This document shows positions 30,189-41,000 of a stretch of DNA of 64,000 nt, in pieces; position 1 is the first letter of the stretch; each line of letters opens with the position of its first letter. The translations under genes were made by a program, and so were the position numbers. The stretch comes from Symbiodinium natans (lineage: Eukaryota; Sar; Dinophyceae; Suessiales; Symbiodiniaceae). The notes under the pieces were generated by a model that ran no database searches, was not told the origin of the DNA, and saw only the letters and a program-made list of their open reading frames with translations. Location: the NCBI GenBank assembly GCA_905221605.1, contig CAJNDS010002335.1, positions 594,887 through 658,886 on the forward strand, in the 5' to 3' direction.

Positions 30189-31013
30189 GTTTAGGGTTTT
30201 AGTTTTTTTTGGGTTTTGGGCGTTGGGGTTTTTAGGGTCTTTAGGGTCTTTAGGGTCTTTAGGGTCTTTAGGGTTTGTAGGGTTCTTAGGGTTCTTAGGG
30301 TTTTTAGGGTTTTGGGTTTTAGGGTTACGGTGTAGGGGTTGAGGGTTTGAGGTTTAGGGTTGAGGGTTTGAGGTTTAGGGGTTTAGGGGTTGAGAGTTGA
30401 TTGACGAGCTTCTGGAGCGTGCGTCAGGGCTTTCGGGGTCTGCTATGCGGCTTCATTCGCACGTGGGGCTTGATAAAACCATACACCTTCCAAACTGACC
30501 TCCTAAAATCCCCTTCTAAACTCTGGACCCGCAAACCCATCTAGGCCTTGTGCTGGGATCCGTTGGAGGTGACGGGACCTGCGGTTGAGTAGTTTCAAGG
30601 GATAGGGTATATATATATATATATGTATAGGGTTGAGCGCTGGGGGTCTAAACCCTCAGCCCTAAGCCATAAGCCTAGACCCTAAACCCTTAGCCCCAAA
30701 CCTTTTAGAGGGTTTAGGGGGTCTATGAGGTGAGGGGCAGCCAAGGCTTGCTTTCTAGGTGTTTAGGAGTTTGGGGGTTCGGGTTCAGGGGTTGAGGGGT
30801 TTAAGAGGTTTTGGGGTTCAGCGGTTTCAGGGGTTGGGGATTTAGGGTTTAGTGGGGCTTAGCGACTGAGTGGCTGGGTTGAGGGTTTAGGGTTTATAAG
30901 GTTTAGGGTTTAAGATGAGATAGCAAGCCTTAAACGCCATCCTTCAGCGAGAGGGGGCTGTGTAAAAGGTGGTCGACAACAACTGGAGGGAGTTCACCTA
31001 ACGCCCGAAATAT

Positions 31014-31560
31014 GTGTGCGGCGTTCCGCATGCGTCACTTCACAGTGAAGACAGCGTGACCGGCGTCCTCTCGGAGCAGTTGGGGTTTTCCCGCGCTGCA
31101 TGTTGCAGCAGAAGGAGGGAGCGATTGGGCATGCCTTGCAAGCCTGACCATCAGAACCACGGTTGTGCTAAGCTAGCTGACTGGCAGAGTGTTTTCAAAG
31201 GTGTCCAAGGCATCTGACAAGAGTGCAGGCACAAAACCTTCACTCGCGTGGCTTCGACTTTTTGGGTTTGGCAAAGGCTGCAGCTGTCAAAGCAAGCAGG
31301 TAAGGCCTGTTACGATGGCATGCACTCCCCTCATGGCTCACTTACGGCAGGACATGGTACAGTTGCAGATTCTAGGATGCCCAGTAGTACCCTTATTCCC
31401 TTTTTGGTAGGTTTAGGTTCCCTTACAAACCCCTTTAAGCAAAAAGGGGCACCCTTTTTCGTCCTAGGTTACTGGGCAACCTAGGATTTTTCAGAATTTC
31501 CAAGCGGAAGATTTTGCTGTCGCCCTGAAAGCGGCTGCCCACCAGTTATCACTGCGATGA
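31014..31560 (+). CDS. Gene fragment interrupted by a family A introner
   Basis: An open stretch with SKASDKSAGTKPSLAWLRLF reaches LRQDMVQLQ at 31367. Removing 31368-31484 as GA-AG restores IFQNFQAEDFAVALKAAAHQ, then LSLR and TGA at 31558-31560. Upstream, another frame from 31014 is open (MCGVPHASLHSEDSVTGVLS) with several cysteines, so at least one more intron or a frameshift is needed. An internal GTAAGG...CGGCAG (51 bp) is a possible extra intron. Confidence 0.5.
31372..31484. mobile_element. Family A introner, target duplication GATT
   Basis: CTAGGATGCCCAGTA and TACTGGGCAACCTAG ends, flanked by GATT at 31368-31371 and 31485-31488. The left GATT supplies a GA donor, the element end supplies AG. 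Removal keeps the frame. Confidence 0.8.
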
Positions 31561-31675
31561 ACTTCAGGTCTGGGGTTTGGAGGGCTCAGAGGGCACTATA
31601 AAGCCCAAGAAACTAAACCCTAAACCCTAAACTCAACCCTGAACCCTAAACCCTGAACCCTGAACCCTGAACCCT

Positions 31676-31750
31676 AAACCCTAAACCCTAAACCCTAAAC
31701 CCTAAACCCTAAACCCTAAACCCTAAACCCTAAACCCTAAACCCTAAACC
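31676..31750. repeat. CCCTAAA array
   Basis: About ten clean units just before the exon at 31762. Confidence 0.9.
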
Positions 31751-31761
31751 CCAAATCAAAG

Positions 31762-31832
31762 CAACCAGCGGCAAGCTCCAGGAGCTGGCTGCACGATCCG
31801 CTCCTGTGGAGTTGCGATCCTTGAAGGCTGGG
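31762..31832 (+). CDS. Internal exon, 23 codons, unknown gene
   Basis: Acceptor CCAAATCAAAG, two bases, then TSGKLQELAARSAPVELRSL, donor CTGGG|GTTTAGGG. Confidence 0.5.
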
Positions 31833-32338
31833 GTTTAGGGTTTCGGGTTTAGGGTTTAGGGTTTAGGGTTTGGATTTAGGGTTTAGGGTTTAGGGTTAGG
31901 GATTTAGGGTTTAAGGTTTAGGGTTTAGGGTTTAGGGTTTAGGGTTTAGGGTCTGGGATGTAGGGCTTATTAGGGTTGAGGGTTTGAGGGGGCGGGGTTA
32001 GGTTTTAGTGGTGTAGGTATTTGCGGCCTTAGTCTTGGTTTAGGGCGTAGGGCATAGGGGTTTGGGGGCTTGAGACCTGGCGTTGTAGGGGTTTGGGGGT
32101 TAGGGTTTTACGGCTTTCAGGTTAGGATGGGCCGTGGGTTGTTGTGGCACGCGTCGGCGTTGAGGGTTCCGAGGGTTAGTAGTTCGTTGCAAAGGCATTG
32201 TTTCTTATACAATGTCTTGGATTCTTGTTTGAGGCTTCGGGGGGGTTTTAGGTGCTGATAGAGGCTTCCGGACGGTCTCGTCTTCGCGGCCTGTGCTACA
32301 CATTCTTAGAGCGCGCCATGGTTTAAGGTTCAGGGTAC

Positions 32339-32430
32339 ACCAAACCCTAAACCCTAAACCCTAAACCCTAAACCCTAAACCCTAAACCCTAAACCCTAAA
32401 CCCTAAACCCTAAACCCTAAACCCTAAACC
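32339..32430. repeat. CCCTAAA array
   Basis: About 13 units upstream of the exon at 32461. Confidence 0.9.
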
Positions 32431-32460
32431 CCAAACCCTAAACCCGAACCCCCGGGGCAG

Positions 32461-32525
32461 GGCGCCCAATCTCCAGCATGGGATCTGGGATGCGCGGTCG
32501 AGAGAGCAGAAAGATAGGCGAGAGG
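32461..32525 (+). CDS. Internal exon, 21 codons, unknown gene
   Basis: Acceptor CCGGGGCAG, frame APNLQHGIWDARSREQKDRR, donor GAGAGG|GTTTGGG or one base earlier. Confidence 0.45.
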
Positions 32526-32845
32526 GTTTGGGAAAGTTTGGGGTTTAGGGCTTAGGGTTTAGGGTTTAGGGTTCAGGGTTCAGGGTTTAGGGTTCAGGGC
32601 TTTTTAGGATTTACAGTTTAGGCTTTGGGGTTTTGGGTTTGTTAGGGCGTAGGGGCATTCCGACCCTCAACCCCAAAAAATAAACCAAACCTTGGGAAGA
32701 ACACCCTAGGCCCGAAACCCTAAACCCCAAACCCTAAACCCCAAACCCTGAACCCCAAACCCTAAACCCTAAACCCCAAACCCTAAACCCCAAACCCTAA
32801 ACCCCAAACCCCAAACCCTAAACCCTAAGCCCCCCACTGTCGCAG

Positions 32846-32935
32846 TTGGCCCTTCAACACGCGCGCCTCCAGCGCTGTCCGCTCCGAGCCTGGCAGAAAT
32901 TCCAGCAGGGCAGCGGCTTCGGCGTGCAATTTCAG
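32846..32935 (+). CDS. Internal exon, 30 codons, unknown gene
   Basis: Acceptor CCCACTGTCGCAG, donor TTTCAG|GTTGGGG into a TTTAGGG array. Phase 0 throughout: LALQHARLQRCPLRAWQKFQ then QGSGFGVQFQ. Among the clearest exon islands. The other frame (APPALSAPSLAEIPAGQRLR) is also open. Confidence 0.55.
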
Positions 32936-32939
32936 GTTG

Positions 32940-33028
32940 GGGTTTAGGGTTTAGGGTTTAGGGTTTAGGGTTTAGGGTTTAGGGTTTAGGGTTTAGGGTT
33001 TAGGGTTTAGGGTTAGGGTTTAGGGTTT
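32940..33028. repeat. TTTAGGG array following an exon
   Basis: About 12 units starting at the donor of 32846-32935. Confidence 0.9.
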
Positions 33029-33381
33029 ATGGGTGTAAGGATTTGTTCAGCAGAATACTATCAGATTCGAAGGTAGTCTTTGTGAGGCTCTGGTTGGGGG
33101 CTTGTGGGCTTGTTCTTTGACGGGCGAAAGATTCTTTCGGGGGTTTTCAACATGATTGCCTCGAGGTATGAGGCCATCATAGGGTCCTTAAGGTGGATCG
33201 GGGAAAGACTGAGGAGCGTTGAATACTAGAGAACATTGGGTTCACTACGGGCCTCCCCTGAAAAGGGAACGACCAGAGGGCCAACTTTAGTGAAGGGTGT
33301 TTTGGGTATAGGGTTGAAGGGCCTTAGGGTTTAGGGAATAGGGTTTTAGGGTTTAGGGTTTCGAGGTACGCAATTCCGTAG

Positions 33382-33444
33382 CTTCAGTTGGGTGATGCGA
33401 CCACCTTGCTTCCCTCCGCTTCCCCCGGCCCCACTCCGCCCTGA
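33382..33444 (+). CDS. Candidate terminal exon, TGA stop
   Basis: Acceptor AATTCCGTAG, phase 0, LQLGDATTLLPSASPGPTPP then TGA at 33442-33444. Phase matches the exon ending at 32935, so the two may be joined across a repeat-rich intron of about 446 bp. Confidence 0.45.
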   Translation, partial: LQLGDATTLLPSASPGPTPP

Positions 33445-33539
33445 AACCCTAGACTTCAGGAATGTGTCAAGGGCTGTTCGCGCTTTCGGGCTGCAGGGCT
33501 GAATTGTTTGAGGCCTTCTAGGGTGTCAGGAAGTTGCAG

Positions 33540-33626
33540 GTTTAGGGTTTAGGGTTTAGGGTTTAGGGTTTAGGGTTTAGGGTTTAGGGTTTAGGGTTTA
33601 GGGTTTAGGGTTTAGGGTTTAGGGTT
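33540..33626. repeat. TTTAGGG array
   Basis: About 12 clean units. A CCCTAAA array follows at 33756-33840. Confidence 0.9.
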
Positions 33627-34105
33627 TCAGGAAGATGCGGATGCCCACAAACCCTCGAGGAACTAGCCACACCCTTTGTACGAAACACAATATTGTTTTC
33701 TTCTTGATCGAAAATCAGCAGAAAGGCTTGCGTCTTTTGGAGGGCGTGTTGTTGCCCTAAACCCTAAACCCTAAACCCTAAACCCTAAACCCTGAACCCT
33801 AAACCCTAAACCCTAAACCCTAAACCCTAAACCCTAAACCCCACACCCCAAACCCCAACGCCTATTCCCTACCCCTTGGGAATCATCTCTTAGGGCTAAG
33901 ATTCTCAACCGTTTGGAGTCGCGTCAGCTTGAGCCTTCACGGGTGGGAGGCGCTAAACTTTTGGGTTTTAGGGTTTTAGGGCTTTAGGGTTTTAGGGTAA
34001 GGTTTTAGGGTTTTAGGATTTAGGGTTTAGGGTTTAGGGTTTAGGGCCTAGGGTCAAGGGTAGACCCCAAGTCCTAGACCCGAACCATGTCTACTTCCAA
34101 CTGAG

Positions 34106-34188
34106 TTGCCTCCAATTTCTCGGTCGTGGAGGACCCGGCAAGAGGGGACAAGTGTCTAGAGCAGAGGCCTTGCCTTCCGAAACCCAGG
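34106..34188 (+). CDS. Internal exon, unknown gene
   Basis: Acceptor CCAACTGAG, frame ASNFSVVEDPARGDKCLEQR, exit phase 0 at CCCAGG|GTATAGGG. Phase fits the next exon. Confidence 0.45.
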
Positions 34189-34485
34189 GTATAGGGTTAG
34201 GGGTTTGGGGGATAAGGGCACCCTAAACCCTAAACCCGAAAGGGTTGAGGGTTTTCGGGCCTCAACACCCATTCCGGCGCCCAGCCGCGCGGACTTTGGT
34301 TTCAGGTGTTAGGACGCGCTTGGCCTCCATAAGCCTACCGGTCCTCAGTCCCTGCGGAGGCCGATAGACCATTTAGAGCCCTTTTTTTTTGGGTTTATGG
34401 GTTGGGGTTAGGGTTTGGGGTTTAGGATTTAGGATTTAGGGTATTCGGGGTTTGGGGTTTAGGGTTTACACTTTCTGCCCTTTAG

Positions 34486-34590
34486 GTTGCCAAAGAGATC
34501 TTAGAAAAGAAGAGGCTCACGAAAAAGTTCTCCGCCAGAGTTGACAGCTGTGTGCTAAGATCCGTCAGTCCGCTGCTTGCATGGCTTCGG
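34486..34590 (+). CDS. Internal exon, 35 codons, unknown gene
   Basis: A good pyrimidine tract and acceptor (CTTTCTGCCCTTTAG), phase 0 in and out, donor CTTCGG|GTTAAGGG. VAKEILEKKRLTKKFSARVD then SCVLRSVSPLLAWLR: a basic helix followed by a hydrophobic end. One of the most convincing exons. Confidence 0.6.
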
Positions 34591-34730
34591 GTTAAGGGTT
34601 TAGTGTTGGGCTTAAGGGTCCAGGGGGTTTAGGGGGTGTCGGGTTCAAGGCGTAGGGTTTGTTCCTACTGTGGGTTTCGGCACCCCGAAACCATGTTAAT
34701 CTGCCTGTTGGGTGCCCAATTTAAGACTTT

Positions 34731-35115
34731 TTGGCAGAAATTTGGCCGCAGCCTATTCTGAGTGGCTACTTGCATCAAGGGCCACAGTTTTGGATCGGGG
34801 GAGATCAAGAGACATCCACGGGTGTCGAGGGCGTTGTGCCATTTTCATCAAGGCCATCTACTTGTAGGAGGCTTGAAGGGCTTTGGCCTTTTGGTTTGGC
34901 GTTAGGTTGCAAGGCTTGGGATGAAGAATTCGGAGGGGCTTCGGAAGCCTAGATGCCAAAATCCTACAGCCTACAAACCTATTCACGCACAGGTAGTTGA
35001 ATCAGGGCATTTGGCTTTGTATCCCGACCCCTTTGAGGGGTTCCATCAGGGACCTACTAAGAACCTTTATGTAAAGCTCTGGAAGGTGCACGGGACCCTA
35101 AAAGGTAGGGTTTAG
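34731..35115 (+). CDS. Possible coding remnant
   Basis: A frame open from about 34731 to 34952 includes ILSGYLHQGPQFWIGGDQET with reasonable codon texture; a second frame is open to 35115. No splice sites support it. Confidence 0.22.
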
Positions 35116-35749
35116 GGTTTAGGGTTTAGGGTTTAGGGTTGAGGGTTTAGGGTTTAGGGTTTAGGGTTTAGGGTCGGCTCTTTAACTCCAAGCCCTGAAA
35201 CATCCAATTTAGGCACCCAAGTCCCGAAACCCCTATGTATACATCCCGAAACGCCCAAAACCCTTACGCCCGCCGAAGGCCGCCGAGGCACCCGAGAACC
35301 CCAAACCACAAAATGCCCAAGAGGCCCACTAGGGTTTAGGGTTTAGGGTTTAGGGTTTAGGGTTTAGGGTTTAGAGGCCCAAACTTGAGAAATGTCTCAA
35401 ACCCACTAAACCCTGCCCAGACCCCCGGGAGAATCCAACAAGTAGATTCCCTTTAAAGGATTATACAAGATGACCCAAGAGTCGTGTAAGGTACTACTTG
35501 GGGTTCTACTTTGTTTGGATCCTCCCTGGGGGTCTGGGATATGGGCGATTTCAGGGCCTTGGGCTTAGGGTTTACAACGCAGCTTAAGTCAAGTGACCGA
35601 AGATTGGTTCAATCCAAGCGTCCCTCGTGCCCTTGCCCCTAAGATTGATACCCCTAAACCCTAAACCCTAAACCCTAAACCCTAAACCCTAAACCCTAAA
35701 CCCTAAACCCCACACCCTAAACCCTAAACCCTAAACCCCCTCATGGCAG

Positions 35750-35817
35750 ATGCTTCAGGACTCGGAGTCTGAGGAGGAAGCCGACCCAGTAGCTGTCAGG
35801 CCTGGCACCCTAGAGGG
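35750..35817 (+). CDS. Internal exon, 22 codons, acidic
   Basis: Acceptor CCTCATGGCAG, frame MLQDSESEEEADPVAVRPGT, donor GAGGG|GTTTAGGG. Entry phase 0 fits the exon ending at 34590. Another exon probably follows before the candidate terminal exon at 37598. Confidence 0.55.
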
Positions 35818-36327
35818 GTTTAGGGTTTGGGATTTCAGGGTGTTGGGTTGGGTTTTAGGGTTCAGGGTTTTAAGGCGGGGAGGGGTATAGGGTTTTTCGG
35901 GGGGTCTCAGGTTTGTTATTGATAGGGTCTTAGGGCTTTAGGGTTTAGGGCTTGAGGGTTTAGGGTTTAGGGTTTAGGGTTTAGGAGTCCCATGTGCTTG
36001 GCTAAGATCGAGGGCTTTTAGGGTCTTCATATGCGCTCTTTTCGGGTCTAGGGTTTATAGGGTTTAGGGTTTGGGGTTTAGGGCTTAGGGTCAGGGTTTA
36101 GAGTTTAGGGTTCAGGGTTTAGGGTTTCACCTTCTCTGGGTGGTGCTTTAAAGCCCTTTGAAAATTCGTTATGAATAGGTTCCCTTAAAAGGGAAAGAGG
36201 GGACATTTAAGATTCTCCCAGAGCACTCCCCCGTTTACGGTGTAGGTTCTAGGGTTTAGGGTTTAGGATTGCCGTGAAGGTTCGTGGCTCGGCAAAAAAA
36301 TAATGGATTTGCATATACGCAGACCTA

Positions 36328-36359
36328 CACACACACACACACTCACTCACACGCATATG

Positions 36360-36392
<33 letters not shown>

Positions 36393-36412
36393 GTATAGAT
36401 ATATATATATAT
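36328..36412. repeat. (AC)n and (TA)n microsatellites
   Basis: ACACACACAC, then runs of TATATA/TATG. Confidence 0.9.
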
Positions 36413-36691
36413 ATAATACACCCAAAAGCCTAAAAACCCAAACCCGAAGCCTAAACCCACATGCACACACCTTAAAAAGGGCTTGTAACTACAGTTTCCC
36501 CCAATTAACAAAACGACTAAGACCTGCTCATCAGCCTTGCAGCAGCTTCCGACCCTGAGTGCCCTGAAAAAAAGCCCTCTTAGCCAGGCAAATGGGACTC
36601 CTAAACCCTAAACCCTAAACCCGAAACCCTAAACCCTAAACCCTGAAAAAAAACCGCTCAGCCAGGCACATGGGACTCCTGGCGCGTCAAG

Positions 36692-36744
36692 TTGCCCTGG
36701 GTCGGGGCGCGCCTCTCGGCTCCTGACGTGGGCCTTCAGGGCCT
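36692..36744 (+). CDS. Possible short exon
   Basis: Acceptor GCGCGTCAAG, donor GGGCCT|GTAGGG; two frames open (LPWVGARLSAPDVGLQ or CPGSGRASRLLTWAFRA). Confidence 0.32.
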
Positions 36745-36884
36745 GTAGGGAGTTTAGGGGGTTTAGGGTTTCGGGTTAGAAGACAAAACTCGTGAGGCTC
36801 GCACAAGATGTCCACACCGCGGGGTATGCTGCAGAGATGTGGGGGTTTCCTTTTTTTAGAAGTTCACCTCTTTACTAGAGATGT

Positions 36885-37010
36885 GGGGGGGGGGGGGTTT
36901 CCGAAATTCGGGGGCACCTTACTTTGGGGCCCGTATTTTTAAATTTGAGGGGATCCTACTCTTTGGCGTCTTTGTTTTTCAGGGGGGGTCCCTTGATTGT
37001 GGGAAACCCC
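36885..37010. mobile_element. Family F element
   Basis: GGGGTTTCCGAAATTCGGGG at the left, GATTGTGGGAAACCCC at the right, GGGGATCCTACT core as in the copy at 54886. Confidence 0.5.
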
Positions 37011-37221
37011 TATGTCTACAAAGCTTCGAACGAGAAGTGGCGCCGGATCAGGATGAAGGCATGCCCCAAATGAACCCTAAAATTCGGTCATAGACCCTTT
37101 TTCTTCTCTAATTTCTATTCAGGCATATAAACCATAATTTGGCCCCGGCTCCCGAAGCTTCCCTAAGATCCCTCGGTTTTCTAGGTACCTACCCCCCCCC
37201 CCCCCCACGAACCTCCCCCCC

Positions 37222-37376
37222 TTAAGAAATCTATGGATCTGGGCCCTACAATTTTGGCAAAGTCACGGCGGGCAAACAGGAATAGCCCAATGTCTAATGT
37301 CATCATCAGTGATGCCAGGATGATCAGGAGAGGGCTGATCCCGTTGGTGCAGCCAGAGTGTTCAGGGTTCAAGGTT
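37222..37376 (-). CDS. Minus-strand exon, membrane segment
   Basis: Minus frame EHSGCTNGISPLLIILASLM then MTLDIGLFLFARRDFAKIVG: one clear transmembrane helix followed by positive residues. On its own strand it is preceded by CCCTAGAACC-like repeat. A family J-like stretch and poly-C lie at its 3' side. Acceptor not certain. Confidence 0.42.
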
Positions 37377-37597
37377 CTAGGGTCTGGGGGGGTTTAGGGT
37401 TTAGGGGTGCATAGGGTTTATGGGTGCTAGCTACACTCGGCTTTTGAGGTTACTTCAGGTCCCCCCCCAGTAGTACCTTCCTTTCCTTTTTTGGAGCCTC
37501 TGTCAGTGTTTTGTGTTTTGGTCTTGGATCCCTAAACTGGGCCCTTAACCTCAGGTAGGGAGCTGAGGAGAGTTTTGTGTGTGACGGTCCTTTGCAG

Positions 37598-37765
37598 AGT
37601 CATCCTCCTTCCCCAAGATTGCACTCAACTTCGATCGGATTGCTGGCTTCCCCGACCCCCGAACCCCTACCCTCAACACAACGAAGGATTGAGGAGGAAG
37701 ACGACGAGGAGACTGTCCGGCGTATCCGAATGGCCGTGCGGCGTCTTTCCACTCGTGAGGCGTGA
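37598..37765 (+). CDS. Terminal exon, 55 codons
   Basis: Acceptor GGTCCTTTGCAG. The frame SHPPSPRLHSTSIGLLASPT runs on to RRIEEEDDEETVRRIRMAVR and RLSTREA, TGA at 37763-37765. The mixed acidic/basic helix is typical of real protein. An overlapping frame, one base later, is open to 37853. Confidence 0.5.
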   Translation, partial: SHPPSPRLHSTSIGLLASPTPEPLPSTQRRIEEEDDEETVRRIRMAVRRLSTREA

Positions 37766-38029
37766 GACGGAAGGGCCAAGCTTGGCCGGCCTAACTTCGA
37801 CAGCAGCTCCTGGCGTGATTGCCTTGGGGACCATGATAGCTAGAGGAGTTTGAGGATTGACGGCATATATGGGTTTTAAACCCTAAACCCTAAACCCTCG
37901 GACTGGTTTTGGGCTTAGGGGTTTACGATTTGGGGCCCAAGCAGGTTCTGGGCGTCAGGACGCAGGTTTTGGGGGGCCTCAGGCTTTGCCGCATGATCTC
38001 CTTAGGACGTCCCGAATATGCGTCCGAGG

Positions 38030-38164
38030 GTTAGGGTTTAGGGTTTAGGGTTTAGGGTTTAGGGTTTAGGGTTTAGGGTTTAGGGTTTAGGGTTTAGGGT
38101 TTAGGGTTTAGGGTTTAGGGGTTAGGGTTTAGGGTTTAGGGTTTAGGGTTTAGGGTTTAGGGTT
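38030..38164. repeat. TTTAGGG array, about 19 units
   Basis: Clean tandem repeat with one extra-G unit near 38118. Confidence 0.92.
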
Positions 38165-38171
38165 TAAAACC

Positions 38172-38312
38172 CTCAAGGGACTTTACCTTTGGTGGTACCC
38201 TTGGGTTCGGGGAACCTTTTTCGATTCCTAAGGCCATCCAGGGGCCATATGACGAGTATATTGAGGGAACCTTTAGGGCACAATCTTAGGGGTACGAGCC
38301 TTACCCCCCTGA
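38172..38312 (-). mobile_element. Family G element, inverted copy
   Basis: Reverse complement carries TCGTACCCCTAAGATTGTGC, CCTAAAGGTTCCC and CCCAAGGGTACC in the same order as 24950-25100. Lies against a TTTAGGG array. Confidence 0.6.
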
Positions 38313-38670
38313 CACCCAGACGTTAACAATCGGTGCACAGATGTAGGGGGAGAGGGGTGGCCTTCTTGGGAAAGTAATGAGTGCCCCTATGGTTTATGAG
38401 GGAAACACGAGGTTAGTTTGGGAACATGTGTTTGCATCAACCATTGGTCCATCTGCATCGTTTGGGCCATCTTTATGTTTGACGTTTCAAAGACAATGTC
38501 TTGTAGTCCTAACCATAGCAAAGTGCACGACAACAATCGCAGCGATAAATTGTACAGTAGCGACCCTAAACCCTAAACCCCTAGCCCCCCACACCTTAAA
38601 CCCTAAACCTAAACCCTAAACCCTAAACCCTAAACCCAACCTAACACCCCCGGTTACCCCCTCTGGCAAG

Positions 38671-38744
38671 CTCCCGAGAGTCGCACCCGAACTTTTTGCC
38701 GGCGGCCAACCAGGGAGGTCTGCGCGCTGCATTTTTTCAAAAAG
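38671..38744 (+). CDS. Internal exon, 24 codons, unknown gene
   Basis: Acceptor CCTCTGGCAAG, frame LPRVAPELFAGGQPGRSARC, donor AAAAAG|GTTGAGGG. Confidence 0.45.
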
Positions 38745-39028
38745 GTTGAGGGTTCAGGGTTTAGGGTTCTGGGTGTTCCCTAAACCCTAAACCCCAAACC
38801 CCAAACCCTAAACCATAAACCCCAACTGTAAACCTAATAGTCCTAGGCCCCACGCCTTCCTTCACAGGGTTCGGAAGTCTGGACCCCCGGGTTGGCATGA
38901 GGTAGAAATTGGGGTACAAAAGGGCTCCCCAATTTGGCGCCCACAGCTAAGGGTTTAGGGTTTAGGGTTTAGGGTTTAGGGTTTGGGGGTTAGGGTTTAG
39001 GGTTTAGGGCTTAGGGATTAGGGTTTAA

Positions 39029-39101
39029 CTTGGAGGGTGAGGGTACTTACAACCCCAGTTATGACTATAATTGGGGTCCTAAGTCTCCATGAACCTCCAA
39101 G
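39029..39101. mobile_element. Family D element, short copy
   Basis: CTTGGAGGGTGAGGGTACTT and CCATGAACCTCCAAG ends, flanked by TAA on both sides. Confidence 0.6.
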
Positions 39102-39495
39102 TAAGGGCTTGTAGCTACCCGAAGGTTTATGGTAAGGTGTCGGGGCTGCATTCCAAGCCATGTCGGGTATTTCCCAAACTGTAGGGTTTTGGGCTTGAGG
39201 TGTTTTCGCGGTTTCCTGATTCGAGCGCACAAGGGTTTCTAGATGCTCGGGTTGAGGGCATTTCTAACCAAACTCGAAACCCTAAATCCTGAACCCTAAA
39301 CCCTCAACCCTAAAAGGTTTGCCATGTAATTTGGGGTTTAGGGTTGTAAAGTTTAGGGGTTTAGGTCTGATAACCCTACACCCTAAACCCTAAACCCTAA
39401 ATCTCATGTCTTAGGACCACAAGCTGTGCCGTAGGCCACAGTTTCAAAAGGCCTCACCAGATTGCGAGGTGCCCTAGCCCAAGGGTCCATGATGG

Positions 39496-39631
39496 TCCAT
39501 GTACCTATATATACCCTAAACCCTAAACCCTAAACCCTACACCCTAAACCCTAAACCCTAAACCTATGTAGTATGTACTTGGGCCCATAAGGGAACCCCT
39601 TTAAGGCCCAAGTATGTACGACATAGGTACA
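39496..39631. mobile_element. Inverted-repeat element holding a CCCTAAA array
   Basis: TGTACCTAT at the left and ATAGGTACA at the right enclose a CCCTAAA array (about 39514-39563) and a second palindrome around GTACTTGGGCC...GGCCCAAGTAT. Confidence 0.45.
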
Positions 39632-39825
39632 GGGACTTTTCAGGGCTACAAGCAACAACATCTTGGTTCATCAGGTACACCCTCCTACCCATGTTGATGT
39701 TCAGGGCATTTGTGTTTTTTTGAGTCTCCGGCGTAGTAGAGTAGCCAGGGTTTCGTGTAGGGTCTAGTGTAGGGCTCTCTGTAGCCCGCATGCGCTTTAT
39801 GGTTCAGGGTCTCGGGTTTTTGCAG

Positions 39826-40190
39826 CGGCCACTACGTCCCACAGAGGGTTTTGCCAAGCGCCCGCAAACAGACTACCCACGCAAACTGGGGTTGGGTTTA
39901 GGGTTGAGGCGGAAAATTGTGGGTGATGGAGTACTTTCGTGGCGAGTTGGCCGCAAATGCGGACCTATTGTGCGAGACCTCTCTGAGATGTGCCGCCAAG
40001 GCAGATATCAGAGATGACAGTGGGTGTCAGCAATGATAGCAGCCTTTCCCACAGGGGAAACTTCTTCTGGCATGCCAGTAGCCCTTTGGAAAGCTACTGG
40101 GCGTGGCCAGAGACACTGGCGCCGTGCAGTTTCATTGTAAAACAAAAGTTTCCCGCGTTCTTACTGGGCCTGTTGGCCCGGGGAGCATGA
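39826..40190 (+). CDS. Two-exon gene end, unknown protein
   Basis: Exon 1 (39826-39890): acceptor GTTTTTGCAG, RPLRPTEGFAKRPQTDYPRK, donor CTGGG|GTTGGGTTTAGGG. A 110-bp intron containing the telomere motif ends GCCGCCAAG. Exon 2 (40001-40190) continues in phase: QISEMTVGVSNDSSLSHRGN, then a hydrophobic FPAFLLGLLARGA end and TGA at 40188-40190. Matching phases make this one of the better two-exon links. Confidence 0.55.
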
Positions 40191-40291
40191 TGAAACTTTC
40201 AAGGCATTTTGTGCGAAGGAAGGCATGAATTCCTTCTGGGGACCAAATGAACCCTATAGAAGGGTGTGTGCTTCACGTACCTTCAGAGGAG

Positions 40292-41000
40292 TTAGAGTAC
40301 AGTGTAGCTCGGGTATCTGACCCCTGAATTTTGAGGGTTTTGGTCCTCAAAATTGGGCACTTTGGCCGCAACTTGCCCTCCAGATCCAGCCGGCGAGAGC
40401 TCCTGGGTCGAGAAGGCTTGTTTGACGGCGCAGGCCCTTGATGATAGGTTCCTTAAGGGAGGGGGGTTCATGGGGGGTAGGTATGTAGGGTAGGTACCTG
40501 GAAAACCTTCGGGAAGCTTAGGGAGCCTTGGGGAGTAGTGGGGAGCATTCGGGCACTTTGGGTACATACGGCCCTTGAACCCCCTTCCCTTAAGAACTCT
40601 ATGACTTGACTGCCTTTCATCGTATCGTTTTTGAACGGCCCGTTCCCTTGCAGCAGTCAAGACTGCACAGCACATTGGGTCGAACTCAGACGACAGCCGA
40701 AAGCCGAGGAGCCAAGCGCGAACGCACAACATTGCGCACCAAAAGTTGAGATGCAGTGTATGGTTCCCAACTTGACCACGGGGTCAGGTGCGCGTCAGTG
40801 TGGAAGCTCGTTTCGCCCAACGGAAGTTGCAGGTATCGCTTCCTGCGGATTGTCGGAAACCATTCGCTTGTCTTTGTCCGGGGTATGTACAGCCTCAACC
40901 TCCGGCATGGGGATGGATCCAGGGCGCGATCACCCTCCTTCCCCTTTTCTCGGTAGCGACCACCCGACATGGGGCCCTCATCTCAAGGCGGAGCATCTTA
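40292..41000 (-). CDS. Possible minus-strand gene fragment with a family J intron
   Basis: The minus frame includes AVLTAARERAVQKRYDERQS before the element and, if the element is spliced GT-AG, REPIIKGLRRQTSLLDPGAL after it. A plus-strand frame over 40756-40956 (VSPNGSCRYRFLRIVGNHSL) is also protein-like, so strand is uncertain. Confidence 0.28.
40448..40597. mobile_element. Family J element
   Basis: Inverted ends GTTCCTTAAGGGAGGGGGGT and ACCCCCTTCCCTTAAGAAC, with GGGGAGTAGTGGGGAG inside. On the minus strand its ends are GT...AG and open frames lie on both sides. Confidence 0.6.
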
